Source of the DNA: PALSA-505 sp963702235
GTDB lineage: Bacteria; Actinomycetota; Actinomycetes; Streptosporangiales; Streptosporangiaceae
Length of the DNA: 64,000 bases
Reading direction: 5' to 3'
NCBI GenBank assembly: GCA_963702235.1
Contig: CAVPBZ010000026.1
Location: forward strand, 62,001-126,000
In this document: in pieces, positions 43,360-53,089 of the stretch
Layout: each line of letters begins with the position of its first letter
How positions within the stretch are numbered: the first letter of the stretch is position 1
The notes under the pieces: model-generated
What the model was told of the DNA's origin: nothing
The model's input: only the letters and a program-made list of their open reading frames with translations
Database searches by the model: none
Made by a program: the position numbers and the translations under genes

Positions 43360-44250
43360 ATGACGGCAGAATCGTATGCGGCGGCGGTCAACCTGGTGGC
43401 CCGCTCAGCGGCGGCCTATATCTCGGGAGTGCCGGAGAACCCGGCCGACGAGGGTTTCTTCGGGCCGCGCAGCGTCACCTGGCGGGTGAGCACCGACGCG
43501 GGCACGCCGATCGCGGGCCTGCGGTCACTGATGATCCAGGCGCTGCACCCCCTCGCCATGGCCGGCGTGGACCAGCACAGCGACTGGCGCCAGGATCCGG
43601 TCGGCAGGATGGCCGCCACCTCGGCGTACGTGACGACGGTCAGCTTCGGCGAGCGGGCGGTGGCCGAGCGGGCCGCGGCCCGGGTGCGCCGGATCCACGA
43701 GCACGTCCGCGGCACCGACCCGGTCACCGGCCGTCCCTACCAGGCCAGCGACCCGTCGCTGCTGCTGTGGGTGCACGCGGCCCTGGTCGATTCCGGCATC
43801 GTCACCTGCGCGATGTTCGGCACGCCGCTCTCGGCCGCCGATGCCGACCGCTACGTGGCGGAGATGGCGGTCGCGGCCGAGCTCGTCGGCGTGCCCGCCG
43901 CGCTGGTCCCGGTCACTGCTGACCAGCTGCGGGAGTACATGGCGTCGGTCCGGCCCGAGCTGCGCTGCACGCCGGCCGCCGCCGAGTCGATGGCCTACCT
44001 GCTCGACCCGCCCGGCATGGACGAAGATGTCGCGGAGATCTGGCAGGACGTGCGCGACGGCGCGGTAGCCGCGCTGCCGGACTGGGCCCGGGAGCTGTAC
44101 GGCTACGACGCGCCGCCGCTCACGCCCGCCCGGCAGACCGAGATCCGCCAGGCCCTCGGCGTGCTGGACGCCGTGTACCTCGGCGAGCCAGGCGTGCTGG
44201 AGGCACGGCAGCGGATCACCCTGCGGATGCGCGCGGCTCAGCGCGCATGA
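43360..44250 (+). CDS. oxygenase MpaB-family (DUF2236) protein
   Basis: A 296-residue protein from ATG 43360. FGPRSVTWRVSTDAGTPIAG and MIQALHPLAMAGVDQHSDWR carry the conserved His proposed to bind haem b, followed by GRMAATSAYVTTVSFG and LLLWVHAALVDSG. The family includes latex-clearing and MpaB-type oxygenases. It overlaps the UbiB-type kinase gene by ATGA, so they are translationally coupled. Confidence 0.88.
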   Translation: MTAESYAAAVNLVARSAAAYISGVPENPADEGFFGPRSVTWRVSTDAGTPIAGLRSLMIQALHPLAMAGVDQHSDWRQDPVGRMAATSAYVTTVSFGERAVAERAAARVRRIHEHVRGTDPVTGRPYQASDPSLLLWVHAALVDSGIVTCAMFGTPLSAADADRYVAEMAVAAELVGVPAALVPVTADQLREYMASVRPELRCTPAAAESMAYLLDPPGMDEDVAEIWQDVRDGAVAALPDWARELYGYDAPPLTPARQTEIRQALGVLDAVYLGEPGVLEARQRITLRMRAAQRA

Positions 44251-45779
44251 AGCGCGGCTCACCGCGCGCGCAGAAGGCCGTCGCCGGGCTGGCGATCGTC
44301 AGCGTGGTCGCGGCCGGATTGCTCACCCGCCGGCTGGCCCGGCGCGTGCTGGCACCGTCCGGGCAGGCCCGGCGCGAGCTGGCCCGGCGCGTGCTGGCAG
44401 CGCCAGCGCACGGCAGCCTGCGCCGCAGCCGCGGGCTGGCGGCCGTCCGGCTCGCCGTGCGCGGCGGGATGCGCTATGCCGGCAGCGCGCCGCGGCTGTT
44501 CGCGGCGGCCGGGGAGAACCGGGAGCGGCTGCGCAATGACCTGGCCCTGCAGACCGCCGAGGACATCGCCACCACGCTGGGGGCGATGAAGGGCGTGCTG
44601 ATGAAGATCGGCCAGATGGCGAGCTACGTGGACGACGGCCTGTCGCCCGCCGTCCGCCGGACTCTCAGCCGGCTGCAGGACAGCGTCCCGCCGATGAGCC
44701 CGGAGCTGGCCTCGGCCGTCGTGCGCGGAGAGCTCGGCGTCCCGCCGGAGCGGGCGTTCGCCCGCTGGGACCCCGAGCCCATCGCCGCCGCGTCGATCGG
44801 GCAGGTGCACCGCGCGATCACGCATGACGGCCGGGCGGTGGCGGTCAAGGTGCAGTACCCCGGCATCGCCGAGACGATCTCCGCGGACCTGGACAACGTC
44901 GCCCTGCTCCGCCGGATGCTGAAAATCACCGCGCCGCACCAGGACGTCGAGGCGCTGATAGCCGAGCTGCGGGAGCGTGTCCTGGAGGAACTGGACTACC
45001 GGCAGGAGGCGGCGAACCAGCGGTCGATGGCGGCTTACTACGACGGCCATCCGACGATCTGCGTGCCCAAGATCATCGACGAGTACTCGACCCGCCGGGT
45101 GGTGACGAGCGAACTGTCGGTCGGCGCGCGGTTCAGCGAGCTGGCCGGCTGGTCCCAGGCCGAGCGTGACCTGGCCGCGGAGACGATCTACCGCTTCGTC
45201 TTCCGCAGCCTGTACGAGGTCCACGCGTTCAACGGCGACCCGCACCCGGGCAACTACCTGTTCCACGGCGGCGGCCGGGTCACCTTCCTCGACTTCGGGC
45301 TGGTCAAGCACTTCACCGCGGCCGAGCTGCAGCCGCTCGTGCACATGGTCCGGGACCTGTGCGTCGAGAACGACCCGGAGGCGTTCCGCGCCAGCATGGA
45401 GGCGGCCGGCTTCCTGGCCCCGAACGCGCCGCTGAGCACCGACACCATCGTCGATCACATGGCGGTGTTCTACGACACCGTCCGCAGGCCGGGACCGCTG
45501 ACCATGACCGAGGACTACGCGTCCGCGGTCGTGCGCCGGTTCTTCGACCTGCGCAGCCCGGTGGCCGCCTACGCGAGCATCCCGCGCTCCTACGTGATCC
45601 TGCAGCGGATCAACCTGGGCCTGTTCGCCCTGCTCGGCCAGCTGCACGCGACCGCCGACTGGCGGGCCATCGCGGAGGAGATCTGGCCGTTCGTGCAGGC
45701 GCCGCCCTCCACCCCGATGGGACACGCCGAGGCCGCGTGGCTGGCCAGCCGCCGCGGGTTCACCCGCAGCCTGGCCTGA
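44247..45779 (+). CDS. ABC1/UbiB/AarF-family atypical kinase
   Basis: A 510-residue membrane-associated atypical kinase. An N-terminal hydrophobic segment (GLAIVSVVAAGLL) is followed by the UbiB signature KxGQ (VLMKIGQMASYVDDG), the Ala-rich loop PIAAASIGQVHRA, the nucleotide Lys in VAVKVQYPG, the ExD motif (EELDYRQEAANQ), the catalytic loop FNGDPHPGNYLF and the DFG-type LDFGLVKHF. UbiB proteins support isoprenoid-lipid metabolism. Actinobacteria use menaquinone, so the target here is open. The start overlaps the MpaB-like gene. Confidence 0.92.
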   Translation: MKRGSPRAQKAVAGLAIVSVVAAGLLTRRLARRVLAPSGQARRELARRVLAAPAHGSLRRSRGLAAVRLAVRGGMRYAGSAPRLFAAAGENRERLRNDLALQTAEDIATTLGAMKGVLMKIGQMASYVDDGLSPAVRRTLSRLQDSVPPMSPELASAVVRGELGVPPERAFARWDPEPIAAASIGQVHRAITHDGRAVAVKVQYPGIAETISADLDNVALLRRMLKITAPHQDVEALIAELRERVLEELDYRQEAANQRSMAAYYDGHPTICVPKIIDEYSTRRVVTSELSVGARFSELAGWSQAERDLAAETIYRFVFRSLYEVHAFNGDPHPGNYLFHGGGRVTFLDFGLVKHFTAAELQPLVHMVRDLCVENDPEAFRASMEAAGFLAPNAPLSTDTIVDHMAVFYDTVRRPGPLTMTEDYASAVVRRFFDLRSPVAAYASIPRSYVILQRINLGLFALLGQLHATADWRAIAEEIWPFVQAPPSTPMGHAEAAWLASRRGFTRSLA

Positions 45780-45786
45780 GCCACGC

Positions 45787-45845
45787 GGCCCGCGCTGCCC
45801 CGCGCTCCGCGCTGCGCCGCGCTCCGCGCTGCCCCGCGCTCCGCC
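45787..45845. repeat. GC-rich tandem repeat between convergent genes
   Basis: Three to four imperfect copies of gccccgcgctccgcgct lie between the UbiB-type gene and the convergent phosphoesterase gene. Possibly acts in termination; no coding sense. Confidence 0.5.
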
Positions 45846-45855
45846 GTACTCCGGC

Positions 45856-47127
45856 CTACCGGGCCGGGCCGGCCACCGGAACGGTGAAGCACTGGCTCAG
45901 GTCGCTGATCTTGGCGTTGCCGTCCCGGGGCGGGAACGGCGCCCCGTTGCCCTCGTAGTTGGAGCCCCTGGGCGTGCTCGTGTCGAACTGGTGGTTCATC
46001 GACGCCAGCGTGGGCAGGCTGAACACCGTCTCGATGAACTTCAGCACCGAGCTGTGCTCGGAGTAGGTCGTGTCCACGTGGCCGGGCTTGGCCAGCGGCG
46101 AGACGATGATCATCGGCACCCGGATGCCCGGCCCGAAGGCATCCAGCTGCGGGGGCGCGATGTGGTCGAAGAAGCCGCCGCCCTCGTCGTAGGTGATGAG
46201 GATCGCGGTGCTGGCCCAAGCCTTCGATTTCTGCACCGCGGAGACGATCGACTTGATCATGCTCTCCCCGGTGTGGATGTTCGACGGCGGATGCTCGTCG
46301 TAGGGCGACGCCTCGGTGATGAACGACACGGCCGGGAGCGTGTTGTTCGTGCAGTCGCTGAAGAACTTGCTCATCGACTGGTTGAGCTCGTTGCCGGGGC
46401 CGCCGGTGGCCCACTTCTTGAACAGGGCCATGATCGTGTAGTTGGCCGGGCAGTGGAAATTGTAGTTCTTGAACGTGAGGCCGGCATTGGACAGCAGGTC
46501 CAGCACGCACGGCCAGTTCAGGGAACCGTTGGTGTTGACATTGTTGGTGGTGATGCCGCCGCTGGTTCCCGAGTACAGCACCAGCCGGTTGGGGTACGTC
46601 TCGCTCAGCACGCCGCAGAAATAGTTGGCGCACAGCGTGTACTTGGGGAACAGCGAGTAATAGTAGGGCAGGTCGGCCGAGTCGAAATACCCCATGGCCA
46701 CCTTGCCATTGGTGGTATAAAACCCGTCCATCTTCCCCTTGTCCCACTCGTTGTGGATGTCGGTCCAGTTGTGATAGGGGTCACCGCCGTTCTCGGTCAG
46801 GCTGGTGAAGTGGTAGGGCTTCACCGTGCCGCCGTGCCCGTCGGGCTGGGTGAAGCCAGGCGGAATGCCGAACCCGGTCGGCAGGCCCGAGTATGACCCG
46901 AAGTAATGGTCGAGTGAATGATTCTCCTGGCAGGCCACGATGATGTGCTGGATCGGGCTGGCCGCTGTGCCGTTGTGCAGCGAGGCGGTGCGGGCCGCGG
47001 CGCTCGCGCCGGCGCTGCCGAGCAGTGGCGCCGCCATTCCGGCGAGGCCGGCCGCCCCGGCGGACTGCAGGAACCGCCGCCGTGAGTACTCCTGCTTCGA
47101 GCGGGCCGAATCGTCCTGATCACCCAT
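45856..47127 (-). CDS. Tat-exported phosphoesterase (phospholipase C/acid phosphatase type, PF04185)
   Basis: A 423-residue secreted enzyme from ATG 47127 (SD AGGA). The twin-arginine signal reads YSRRRFLQSAGAAGLAGM. The fold landmarks are HIIVACQENHSLDHYFGSY (metal/nucleophile region), LITYDEGGGFFDHIAPP, VPMIIVSPLAKPG and YSEHSSVLKFIETVF. It would hydrolyse phosphodiesters or monoesters outside the cell, possibly in phosphate scavenging. Tat use fits a metal-loaded protein folded before export. Confidence 0.9.
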   Translation of the reverse strand: MGDQDDSARSKQEYSRRRFLQSAGAAGLAGMAAPLLGSAGASAAARTASLHNGTAASPIQHIIVACQENHSLDHYFGSYSGLPTGFGIPPGFTQPDGHGGTVKPYHFTSLTENGGDPYHNWTDIHNEWDKGKMDGFYTTNGKVAMGYFDSADLPYYYSLFPKYTLCANYFCGVLSETYPNRLVLYSGTSGGITTNNVNTNGSLNWPCVLDLLSNAGLTFKNYNFHCPANYTIMALFKKWATGGPGNELNQSMSKFFSDCTNNTLPAVSFITEASPYDEHPPSNIHTGESMIKSIVSAVQKSKAWASTAILITYDEGGGFFDHIAPPQLDAFGPGIRVPMIIVSPLAKPGHVDTTYSEHSSVLKFIETVFSLPTLASMNHQFDTSTPRGSNYEGNGAPFPPRDGNAKISDLSQCFTVPVAGPAR

Positions 47128-47426
47128 GGGAGTTCCTTCCTGGAGAAGAATGGCCTGCGCATTGGCCACTGGCCCCGCCCGGCATGACGGTAGACGGGCG
47201 GTCGGCCGGCGGGGGAAACGACGGATGAACTCGTTCAGAACTAACGCTCAGGGTCGGGTAAAGAGTATCTAGCTGATTGCCAGTTGGGTAGATATCTGAC
47301 AAAAGAGGCGCATGTCCGGCTGCGGCCCGGGTCCGGCCTGTCCGCCAGCCGGCCGCCCGGGCCGCCCCGGGCGGCCCGGGCGGCCCGGCGGCACGGGCAG
47401 TACGACGCATCGGGCAGGCTTAGGGC

Positions 47427-48275
47427 ATGGCGGAGAACCTGACCCTGATGGCGGTGCACGCGCACCCGGACGACGAAGCCTCGAGCACCGGCGGCGTGCT
47501 GGCCCTGTATTCCGACCAAGGCATCCGGACCGTGGTCGTGACGTGCACCAACGGTGAGTTCGGTGACGCGCCCGGCGGCGTCAAGCCAGGCCAGGACGGT
47601 CACGACGAGCAGGCCGTCGCCCAGCTGCGGCTGGCCGAGCTGCGCCAGTCCGCCAAGATCCTGGGCGTCACCGACCTCGAGTTGCTCGGCTATCACGACT
47701 CCGGCATGCCCGACTGGGACTACAAGGACCGGCCCGAGGCGTTCTGCAACATCCCGCTGGCCGACGTGGCGGCCCGGATCGGCGGCCTGATCGAGAGCTA
47801 CCGGCCGCAGGTCGTGATCACCTACGACGACAACGGCATGTACCAGCACCCTGACCACGTGCACGCGAGCCGGGCCGCGCAGGCGGCGGTGGCGGCTTCC
47901 GCGATCCCGGCCAAGCTCTACCTGTCCGCGCTGCGCGGCAGTGACTTCCAGAAGGTCTGGGAGGCGCTGCGGGAGCAAGGCATCGAGGTCCCCGACGGCC
48001 GCGACTTCACGCCGGAGATGCAGCAGAAGATGGCCGACGACGAGGCGCGCATCACCACCACGGTCAACATCGCGCCGGTGCTGGAGCGCAAGCGGGACGC
48101 GCTGATGGCGCACGCCAGCCAGATCCAGGAGTCCTGGTTCAGCCGGATCCCGCCGGAGATCGCGACGGCCGCCTTCGGCCGGGAGTCCTTCATCAGGGTC
48201 AGCGACGCCACCGGGGCGCCGCTGCCCGAGGACGACCTGTTCGCGGGACTCCGCCCGGTCAGGGCGCGGGATTAA
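47427..48275 (+). CDS. PIG-L-family amidase, mycothiol conjugate amidase/MshB type
   Basis: A 282-residue zinc amidase. The metal motif is AVHAHPDDEASSTGG near residue 12, and the second His pair is in QHPDHVHASRAAQ near 145. TCTNGEFGD and LLGYHDSGMPDWD are typical of the MshB/Mca branch. These enzymes cut mycothiol S-conjugates or deacetylate the mycothiol precursor. Which one cannot be decided from motifs. Its 3' end overlaps the convergent sialidase-like gene by 17 bp. Confidence 0.85.
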   Translation: MAENLTLMAVHAHPDDEASSTGGVLALYSDQGIRTVVVTCTNGEFGDAPGGVKPGQDGHDEQAVAQLRLAELRQSAKILGVTDLELLGYHDSGMPDWDYKDRPEAFCNIPLADVAARIGGLIESYRPQVVITYDDNGMYQHPDHVHASRAAQAAVAASAIPAKLYLSALRGSDFQKVWEALREQGIEVPDGRDFTPEMQQKMADDEARITTTVNIAPVLERKRDALMAHASQIQESWFSRIPPEIATAAFGRESFIRVSDATGAPLPEDDLFAGLRPVRARD

Positions 48276-49817
48276 GCGCACGGACCGGAGTGCGGGCCAG
48301 GTATACCGGCCTGCCGGTGGCGACGGCGGTGCCGCCGCGGGCAGCCAGGCCGCCGGCTGTGTACATGCCCTCGTCGTACTTCTTGCCGGCGGTCGGCGCG
48401 ACCCCGACGGCGAACGACGAGTAGGCGTGGCCGCTGACGAACGCGCTGCCGATGTAGTCGCCGACGAACGCGCCGCCCGCCTGGGCGACCTGCGACAGCG
48501 ACATCGGCCCGGCCACGATGGCCGGGGTGCTCCACGAGGCGCCGCCGTTGGCCGACGAGACGAACCCGACCCCCAGCCTGCAGGTCGACACCGAGCACGC
48601 GGACTGCGGGTAGAAGTAGTAGTACAGCCCGATCCGGGCGGTGCCGCCTGAACTGGCCGGATCCACGCCGAAGCCCGGGATGAAATGGTCCGCGGTGCTG
48701 GTCACCGGGTCGATCGGCACCCGGTTGACCGCGCTCCAGGTGGTGCCGTTCGCCGAGTCGGAGTAGACGATGTCGTTGCTGGCGCAGCCCGCGCGGAACC
48801 GGCAGTCCTGCCAGGCCACGTACACCGTGCCGGCGCCGTCTTCCTGCGCCGACGGCAGGTCGGAGCTGCGGATGCCGCCGCCGTCGGCGTGCACGCGCGG
48901 GGTCGCCACCGGGACGCTCGCGTTCCAAGACGCGCCGCCGTTGGTCGAGGTGAACGACCGGATGGGACCCGCGTCGGTGAGGAAGGGCACCACCACGGTG
49001 CCGTTGGGCTGCACCAGCGGCTGGCCGGCCAGGCCGTGCGGCGTGTCCGCCGGGCTGGACGGCGCCGACCAGGTGGCGCCGCCGTCGGCGGAGGTGCTCA
49101 TCACCACCCGGTCGCCGCTGCTGGTGATGTCCCACTCGGCGTAGCAGTTGCCGTAGTGCGGGCTGGCCGGGGTGGTGTCACACGTGATCCAGTCCTTGTC
49201 GTAGGCGGCGCCGCCGGACGACGCCACCAGCACGGGCTTCTGCCACGTGATGCCGTCGGCAGACCGGCTGACCGCGACCCCGAACGAGCTGCCGGGCGAG
49301 GTGAGCGTCAGCCCCGAGGCCAGCCACATCCCGTGCCTGGGGTCGTAGGCCACGGCCGGGTCGCTGACCCGCTGCCACACGCCGCCGTTCTGGTGGGTGG
49401 TAATGCCGGGCAGGAAGCCGTGCTGCCAGGACGCGCCCCCGTCAGTGCTCGTCGCCCAGCCGGTGTCGTCCGAGCCGCCGCCGCTGAACCGGCCGGTCTG
49501 GAAGACGCTGACGATCGTGCTGCCGTGCGCGTAGATGTCGGGCTCGACCTCGGTGGCGTGCTCGGCCGCCCTGTTGGCGTACGGGTCGGCGGACAGCCGG
49601 GTCAGCGCGGCCGCGGTCGCGACGGCGCCGGCACTGCGCGCCGGGTGGCGGCAGGCCCGGGCGTGGCCAGCGCCGCGGCCGGGGTACCGGCCGCCAGCAC
49701 GACGGATGCGGCCGCGAGCGCCAGGTGCGCGGCGCGCGGGCGGGCAGGCAGGAGGGACAACAGGCTGCTCCCTTCGAAGCGGCCTGGCCGCACTCCCGGC
49801 AAGCGGGTCTGTGCCAC
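48259..49817 (-). pseudogene. secreted sialidase/BNR-repeat protein, frameshifted near N-terminus
   Basis: The C-terminal part is open from about 49660 to TGA 48259 and has four Asp-box-type motifs (STDGGASWQ, STSADGGATWS, STNGGASWN, SSANGGASWS) of a beta-propeller. No ATG/GTG starts this frame before GTG 49380, which is internal. A signal peptide (AAHLALAAASVVLAAGTPAA) lies in another frame from about 49817 and stops at about 49602. One base change between 49605 and 49680 would join them into a protein of about 515 residues. Function as a true sialidase is not established, because the Asp boxes are shared by many propellers. Confidence 0.75.
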
Positions 49818-49927
49818 CGTGCGCTACCAGGCCTAGAACACGGTCGGTGCCCTGCCCGGGATACTAACTTCCGGCAAAATGGCAAGTCAATGCCAGCTAA
49901 GACGAGATAAATCCTGTTTGACAGCGT

Positions 49928-50463
49928 TTAGTGCTTGAATTCTTTTTGCGGTGCGGCGTTCCAGCTGGCCAGCACGCTCAGCCGTTCTGCGGTAGCCGAG
50001 CCTGGCGCCGCCACGTAGACAACGATCGTCTGGTCCTGGTCGCCAGGCAGGAGAACGTCGCGGCGTCCGGGTCGAGGAAGACCACCCGCGGCATGTTAGG
50101 GGTGAGCGCATGGAGTCCGTGCACGGCCTTGCCGAGCGTGTTCCAGGCCAGGATGTCCATCCGGCAGCCCACGACGAGGGCGGGGGAGTCGGTGATGCTG
50201 TCGAGCATCCGCTGCACCCCGGGCCGCACCCGCTCAGCGGGCTTGGCGGCCCTGCCGGGACGGTCACGCGGCGGCCGGGCGAGGTCGTGCAGGTGCGCGC
50301 GTTCGGCCGTGTCGAACTGCAGCACCCGGGCGACGGCGTCCAGCACCTCGTCCGAGACATGGTGGCCGCGGCCCCGCTCCAGCCGGACGTAGTAGTCAAC
50401 GCTGATCCCCGCGAGCTGCGCCAGCTCCTCGCGCCGCAAACCCCGGTACCCGCCGCCGGCCAT
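49928..50463 (-). pseudogene. MmyB-like XRE/HTH regulator with internal deletion and lost N-terminus
   Basis: Readable from ATG 50463 (GGGYRGLRREELAQLAG, VDYYVRLERGRGHHVSDEV, VGCRMDILAWNTLGKAVHG, PNMPRVVFLDPDAATF) to about 50055. The next frame then gives the typical end of the family (LPGDQDQTIVVYVAAPGS) to TAA 49928. About 100 residues between these parts are missing and the frame is broken. The usual first 25 residues before GLRREELA are also absent. Confidence 0.75.
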
Positions 50464-50484
50464 ACGGGCGCAACCCGAGGTCCT

Positions 50485-51138
50485 CAGGGCGGGTCCGGGC
50501 CCGCCGCGACCGGCCGCAGCAAGGGCCGCGCCGACGACGTCGCCGCGTCCGATCCCGGCCTGATCGCCCACCTCGCCGACGCGACCGACCCGGAAGAGAT
50601 CCGGGCGCTCGCCGAGATGATCGGGCCTCTCGACCACCTGGTGCTGACCTTCGGCGGCTTCGGCGGCCCGGGCCCGATCGCCGATCTGGATCTGGCCATG
50701 CTGCGGCGCGAGTTCGACGCCAAGTTCTGGGGTCACGTCACCACCATCCAGGCCGCCCTGCCGCACCTGGCGACGGACGCCTCGATCACCCTGCTCAGCG
50801 CGATCGCGGCACGATCCGGGGTGCCGGGAACTGCCGGTGTCGCCGCCATCAACGGCGCGATCGAAGCCATGGTCAGACCGCTCGCGGTCGAACTGGCCCC
50901 GATCCGGGTGAACGCGGTCTCTCCCGGTGCTGTCGCATCGCCGTGGTGGGACGGGACAGGCATGGCCGAAGAGACGAAGCGTGCCTACTTCGCGCAGCTC
51001 GCCGCCGCGTTGCCTGCCCGGCGCATCGGCTCGGCGGAGGACATCGCCGAGGCCCTGGTCTTCGCCGCGACTAACGCCAACCTGACCGGCACGGTCATCG
51101 AAAGCGACGGCGGCCTGCGCCTGGTCTCCCTGACCTGA
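50485..51138 (+). pseudogene. SDR-family oxidoreductase lacking its N-terminal cofactor motif
   Basis: In-frame from about 50485, the sequence reads as the later part of an SDR (GRSKGRADDVAASDPG, IGPLDHLVLTFGGFGGPG, TLLSAIAARSGVPGTAGVAA, IRVNAVSPGAVASPW, LTGTVIESDGGLRL). The Gly-rich TGxxxGIG motif and first strand are missing, and the active-site Tyr-x3-Lys is not evident (GVAAINGAIEAM occupies it, as in some divergent SDRs). It points away from the HTH remnant, and both have lost their 5' ends at the same junction. Confidence 0.7.
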
Positions 51139-51270
51139 CCAGGCCGTTCACCGCCTCCGTTCCGCGCTGATCAGCCTGCGCCATGGCCGCCGCCGCGATG
51201 ACGTCCCGACCCTGCGTGCCGGTCGCCGGGGGACGGTGCAAAGCTAGACGGGAAAGGCAGGAGGCAGCGA

Positions 51271-52125
51271 ATGGACACTGGGATGACGGCAGCGGCAGCG
51301 GGCACGATCGACGTCGGCGGGGATCTCACCGTGAACCGGCTGGGCTTCGGGGCGATGCGGATCACCGGCCAGGGCATCTGGGGGGATCCGCCGGACCGGG
51401 AGCAGGCGAAGGCCGCCGTCCGCCGGGCGGTCGAGCTGCAGGTCAACTTCATCGACACCGCGGACTCCTACGGGCCCGAGGTGAGCGAGTCGCTGATCGC
51501 CGAGGCGCTGTATCCCTACCCCGACGGCCTCGTCATCGCCACCAAGGGCGGCCTGGTCCGGCCCGGCCCAGGGCGGTGGGAGCCGGACGGGCGCCCGGAG
51601 CACCTGCGGCAGGCCTGTGAGGGCAGCCTGCGGCGGCTGCGGCTGGACCAGATCCCGCTGTACCAGTTCCACCGGCCCGATCCGAAGGTGCCGATCGCCG
51701 ACTCCGTCGGCGCGCTGGCCGAGCTGAAGGCCGAGGGCAAGATCCGGCACATCGGCGTCTCCAACATGAACGAGGCGCAGCTGCGCGAGGCGCAGCAGGT
51801 CACTCCCGTCGTGTCGATCCAGAACCGCTACAACGCCACCGACCGGTCTTCGGAGGAGATCGTGGACCTGTGCGAGCAGGAGCAGCTCGTGTTCCTGCCG
51901 TGGGCGCCGGTTCAGGACGCCGACCGCAACCCCGCGGTCGGCGAGGCGGCGGCCCGGCACGGTGCCAGCACCCGCCAGATCGTGCTCGCGTGGCTGCTGG
52001 CGCGGTCACCGCAAATCCTCCCGATCCCGGGTTCCGGCTCGCCCGACCATGTGCAGGCGAACGTTGCCGCCGCGGGCATCCAGCTCAGCCCGGACGAGAT
52101 CGCCGCGATCACCAAGGGGGCGTGA
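51271..52125 (+). CDS. aldo/keto reductase
   Basis: A 284-residue AKR. The catalytic tetrad is visible: Asp and Tyr in NFIDTADSYGPEVSE, Lys in VIATKGGLVRPG, His in LYQFHRPDPKVP. The cofactor 2'-phosphate region reads LPIPGSGSPDHVQAN. NADPH-dependent reduction of aldehydes or ketones; substrate unknown. ATG 51271 with AGGAGG upstream. Confidence 0.92.
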   Translation: MDTGMTAAAAGTIDVGGDLTVNRLGFGAMRITGQGIWGDPPDREQAKAAVRRAVELQVNFIDTADSYGPEVSESLIAEALYPYPDGLVIATKGGLVRPGPGRWEPDGRPEHLRQACEGSLRRLRLDQIPLYQFHRPDPKVPIADSVGALAELKAEGKIRHIGVSNMNEAQLREAQQVTPVVSIQNRYNATDRSSEEIVDLCEQEQLVFLPWAPVQDADRNPAVGEAAARHGASTRQIVLAWLLARSPQILPIPGSGSPDHVQANVAAAGIQLSPDEIAAITKGA

Positions 52126-52267
52126 CCGACCAGCGCGGCGGCCAGCGGCGCCGCTCCCGCGAGCGGGGGCGGTGCCGCGCATGTTTTCTGCGCGTGCGTT
52201 CGGCGGCTATGATTTATTCGACATAACGTCCAATGGAAATCTCGCGCGAAGGGGTACGAGCAGGCCG

Positions 52268-52897
52268 ATGAGCCCACGCGCCTACCGGCTGGGCCAGCGC
52301 CAGGCCGCGATCGACGAGACCCGGGCGCGCGTGCTCGCCGCCGCCCGCGAGCTGCTCGTCTCTGCGGATCCCGGCCGGTTCAGCATCGATGCGGTCGCGC
52401 AGAAGGCCGATGTCTCCCGGGCCACGGTCTACTACCAGTTCCGCTCCAAGCCCGGCCTGCTCGAGGCGCTGTTCGACTCGGTCGGGGCGACCGGCGGCAT
52501 GGCCGGGCTGGCCGACGCGTTCCGGCTGCCGGACCCGCTGGCGGCGCTGGACGACTACATCGCGGTGTTCGGCCGGTTCTGGGGTTCGGACCGGGTGCTG
52601 CACCGCCGGCTGCGCGGGCTGGCCGCGCTGGACCCGGACCTGGGCGAGGCGCTCCGGGCGCGCCAGGAGTGGCGCAGGCGCGGCGCGGCCACGCTGGTCG
52701 GTCGGCTCACCGGGCAGCCCGGGTCGCCGCCCGCCGGGGTCCACCCTGACGCGATCGACCTGCTGTTCACCGTCACCAGCTTCGAGACGTTCGACGCCCT
52801 GGCGGGCGACGACAAGACCCCCGAGGCCGTCGTGCCGCTGGTCCAGCACCTGGCCCGCGCCGCGGTCAGCCTGCTCGCCCGGCCGGCCACGGCATAG
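52268..52897 (+). CDS. TetR-family transcriptional regulator
   Basis: A 209-residue regulator from ATG 52268. The N-terminal HTH covers residues about 18-62 (FSIDAVAQKADVSRATVYYQF), and the C-terminal ligand domain is helical. Its neighbours are the aldo/keto reductase and an SDR on the same strand. The likely target is the SDR at 53090, whose promoter carries a dyad. Confidence 0.88.
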   Translation: MSPRAYRLGQRQAAIDETRARVLAAARELLVSADPGRFSIDAVAQKADVSRATVYYQFRSKPGLLEALFDSVGATGGMAGLADAFRLPDPLAALDDYIAVFGRFWGSDRVLHRRLRGLAALDPDLGEALRARQEWRRRGAATLVGRLTGQPGSPPAGVHPDAIDLLFTVTSFETFDALAGDDKTPEAVVPLVQHLARAAVSLLARPATA

Positions 52898-52918
52898 CGC
52901 CCGCCCCCCTGATCCCGA

Positions 52919-53020
52919 CCCCTGGGTCCGGCCCCTGGGTCCGGCCCCTGGGTCCCGGCCCCCTGGGTCCCGCCCTCTGGTCCGCCCCCTGGTCCCGGAC
53001 CCCGACCCTGGCTCCCGGCC
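52919..53020. repeat. GC-rich tandem repeat downstream of TetR gene
   Basis: Six or more imperfect copies of cctgggtccggccc, about 14 bp each, between the TetR stop and the SDR promoter. No gene is present. Confidence 0.6.
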
Positions 53021-53036
53021 GCCTCCGCCTCTGGGC

Positions 53037-53062
53037 ATGTGTCATAATTCATCCATACACAT
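53037..53062. promoter_or_regulatory. dyad in SDR promoter, candidate TetR operator
   Basis: ATGTGT (53037-53042) and ACACAT (53057-53062) form a dyad with a 14-bp AT-rich spacer, 28 bp upstream of the SDR start. Position fits control by the adjacent TetR protein. Inference from symmetry only. Confidence 0.35.
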
Positions 53063-53089
53063 CGTCTGAATAAATGAGAAGGGGCGACG

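Noticed and set aside
44259..45725. 488-codon minus-strand frame opposite the UbiB-type kinase
   Set aside because: His/Arg/Gln-rich shadow; all UbiB motifs are on the plus strand.
50110..50480. N-terminal part of the SDR frame
   Set aside because: The open frame upstream of about 50485 is antisense to the HTH remnant and shows no SDR cofactor motif.
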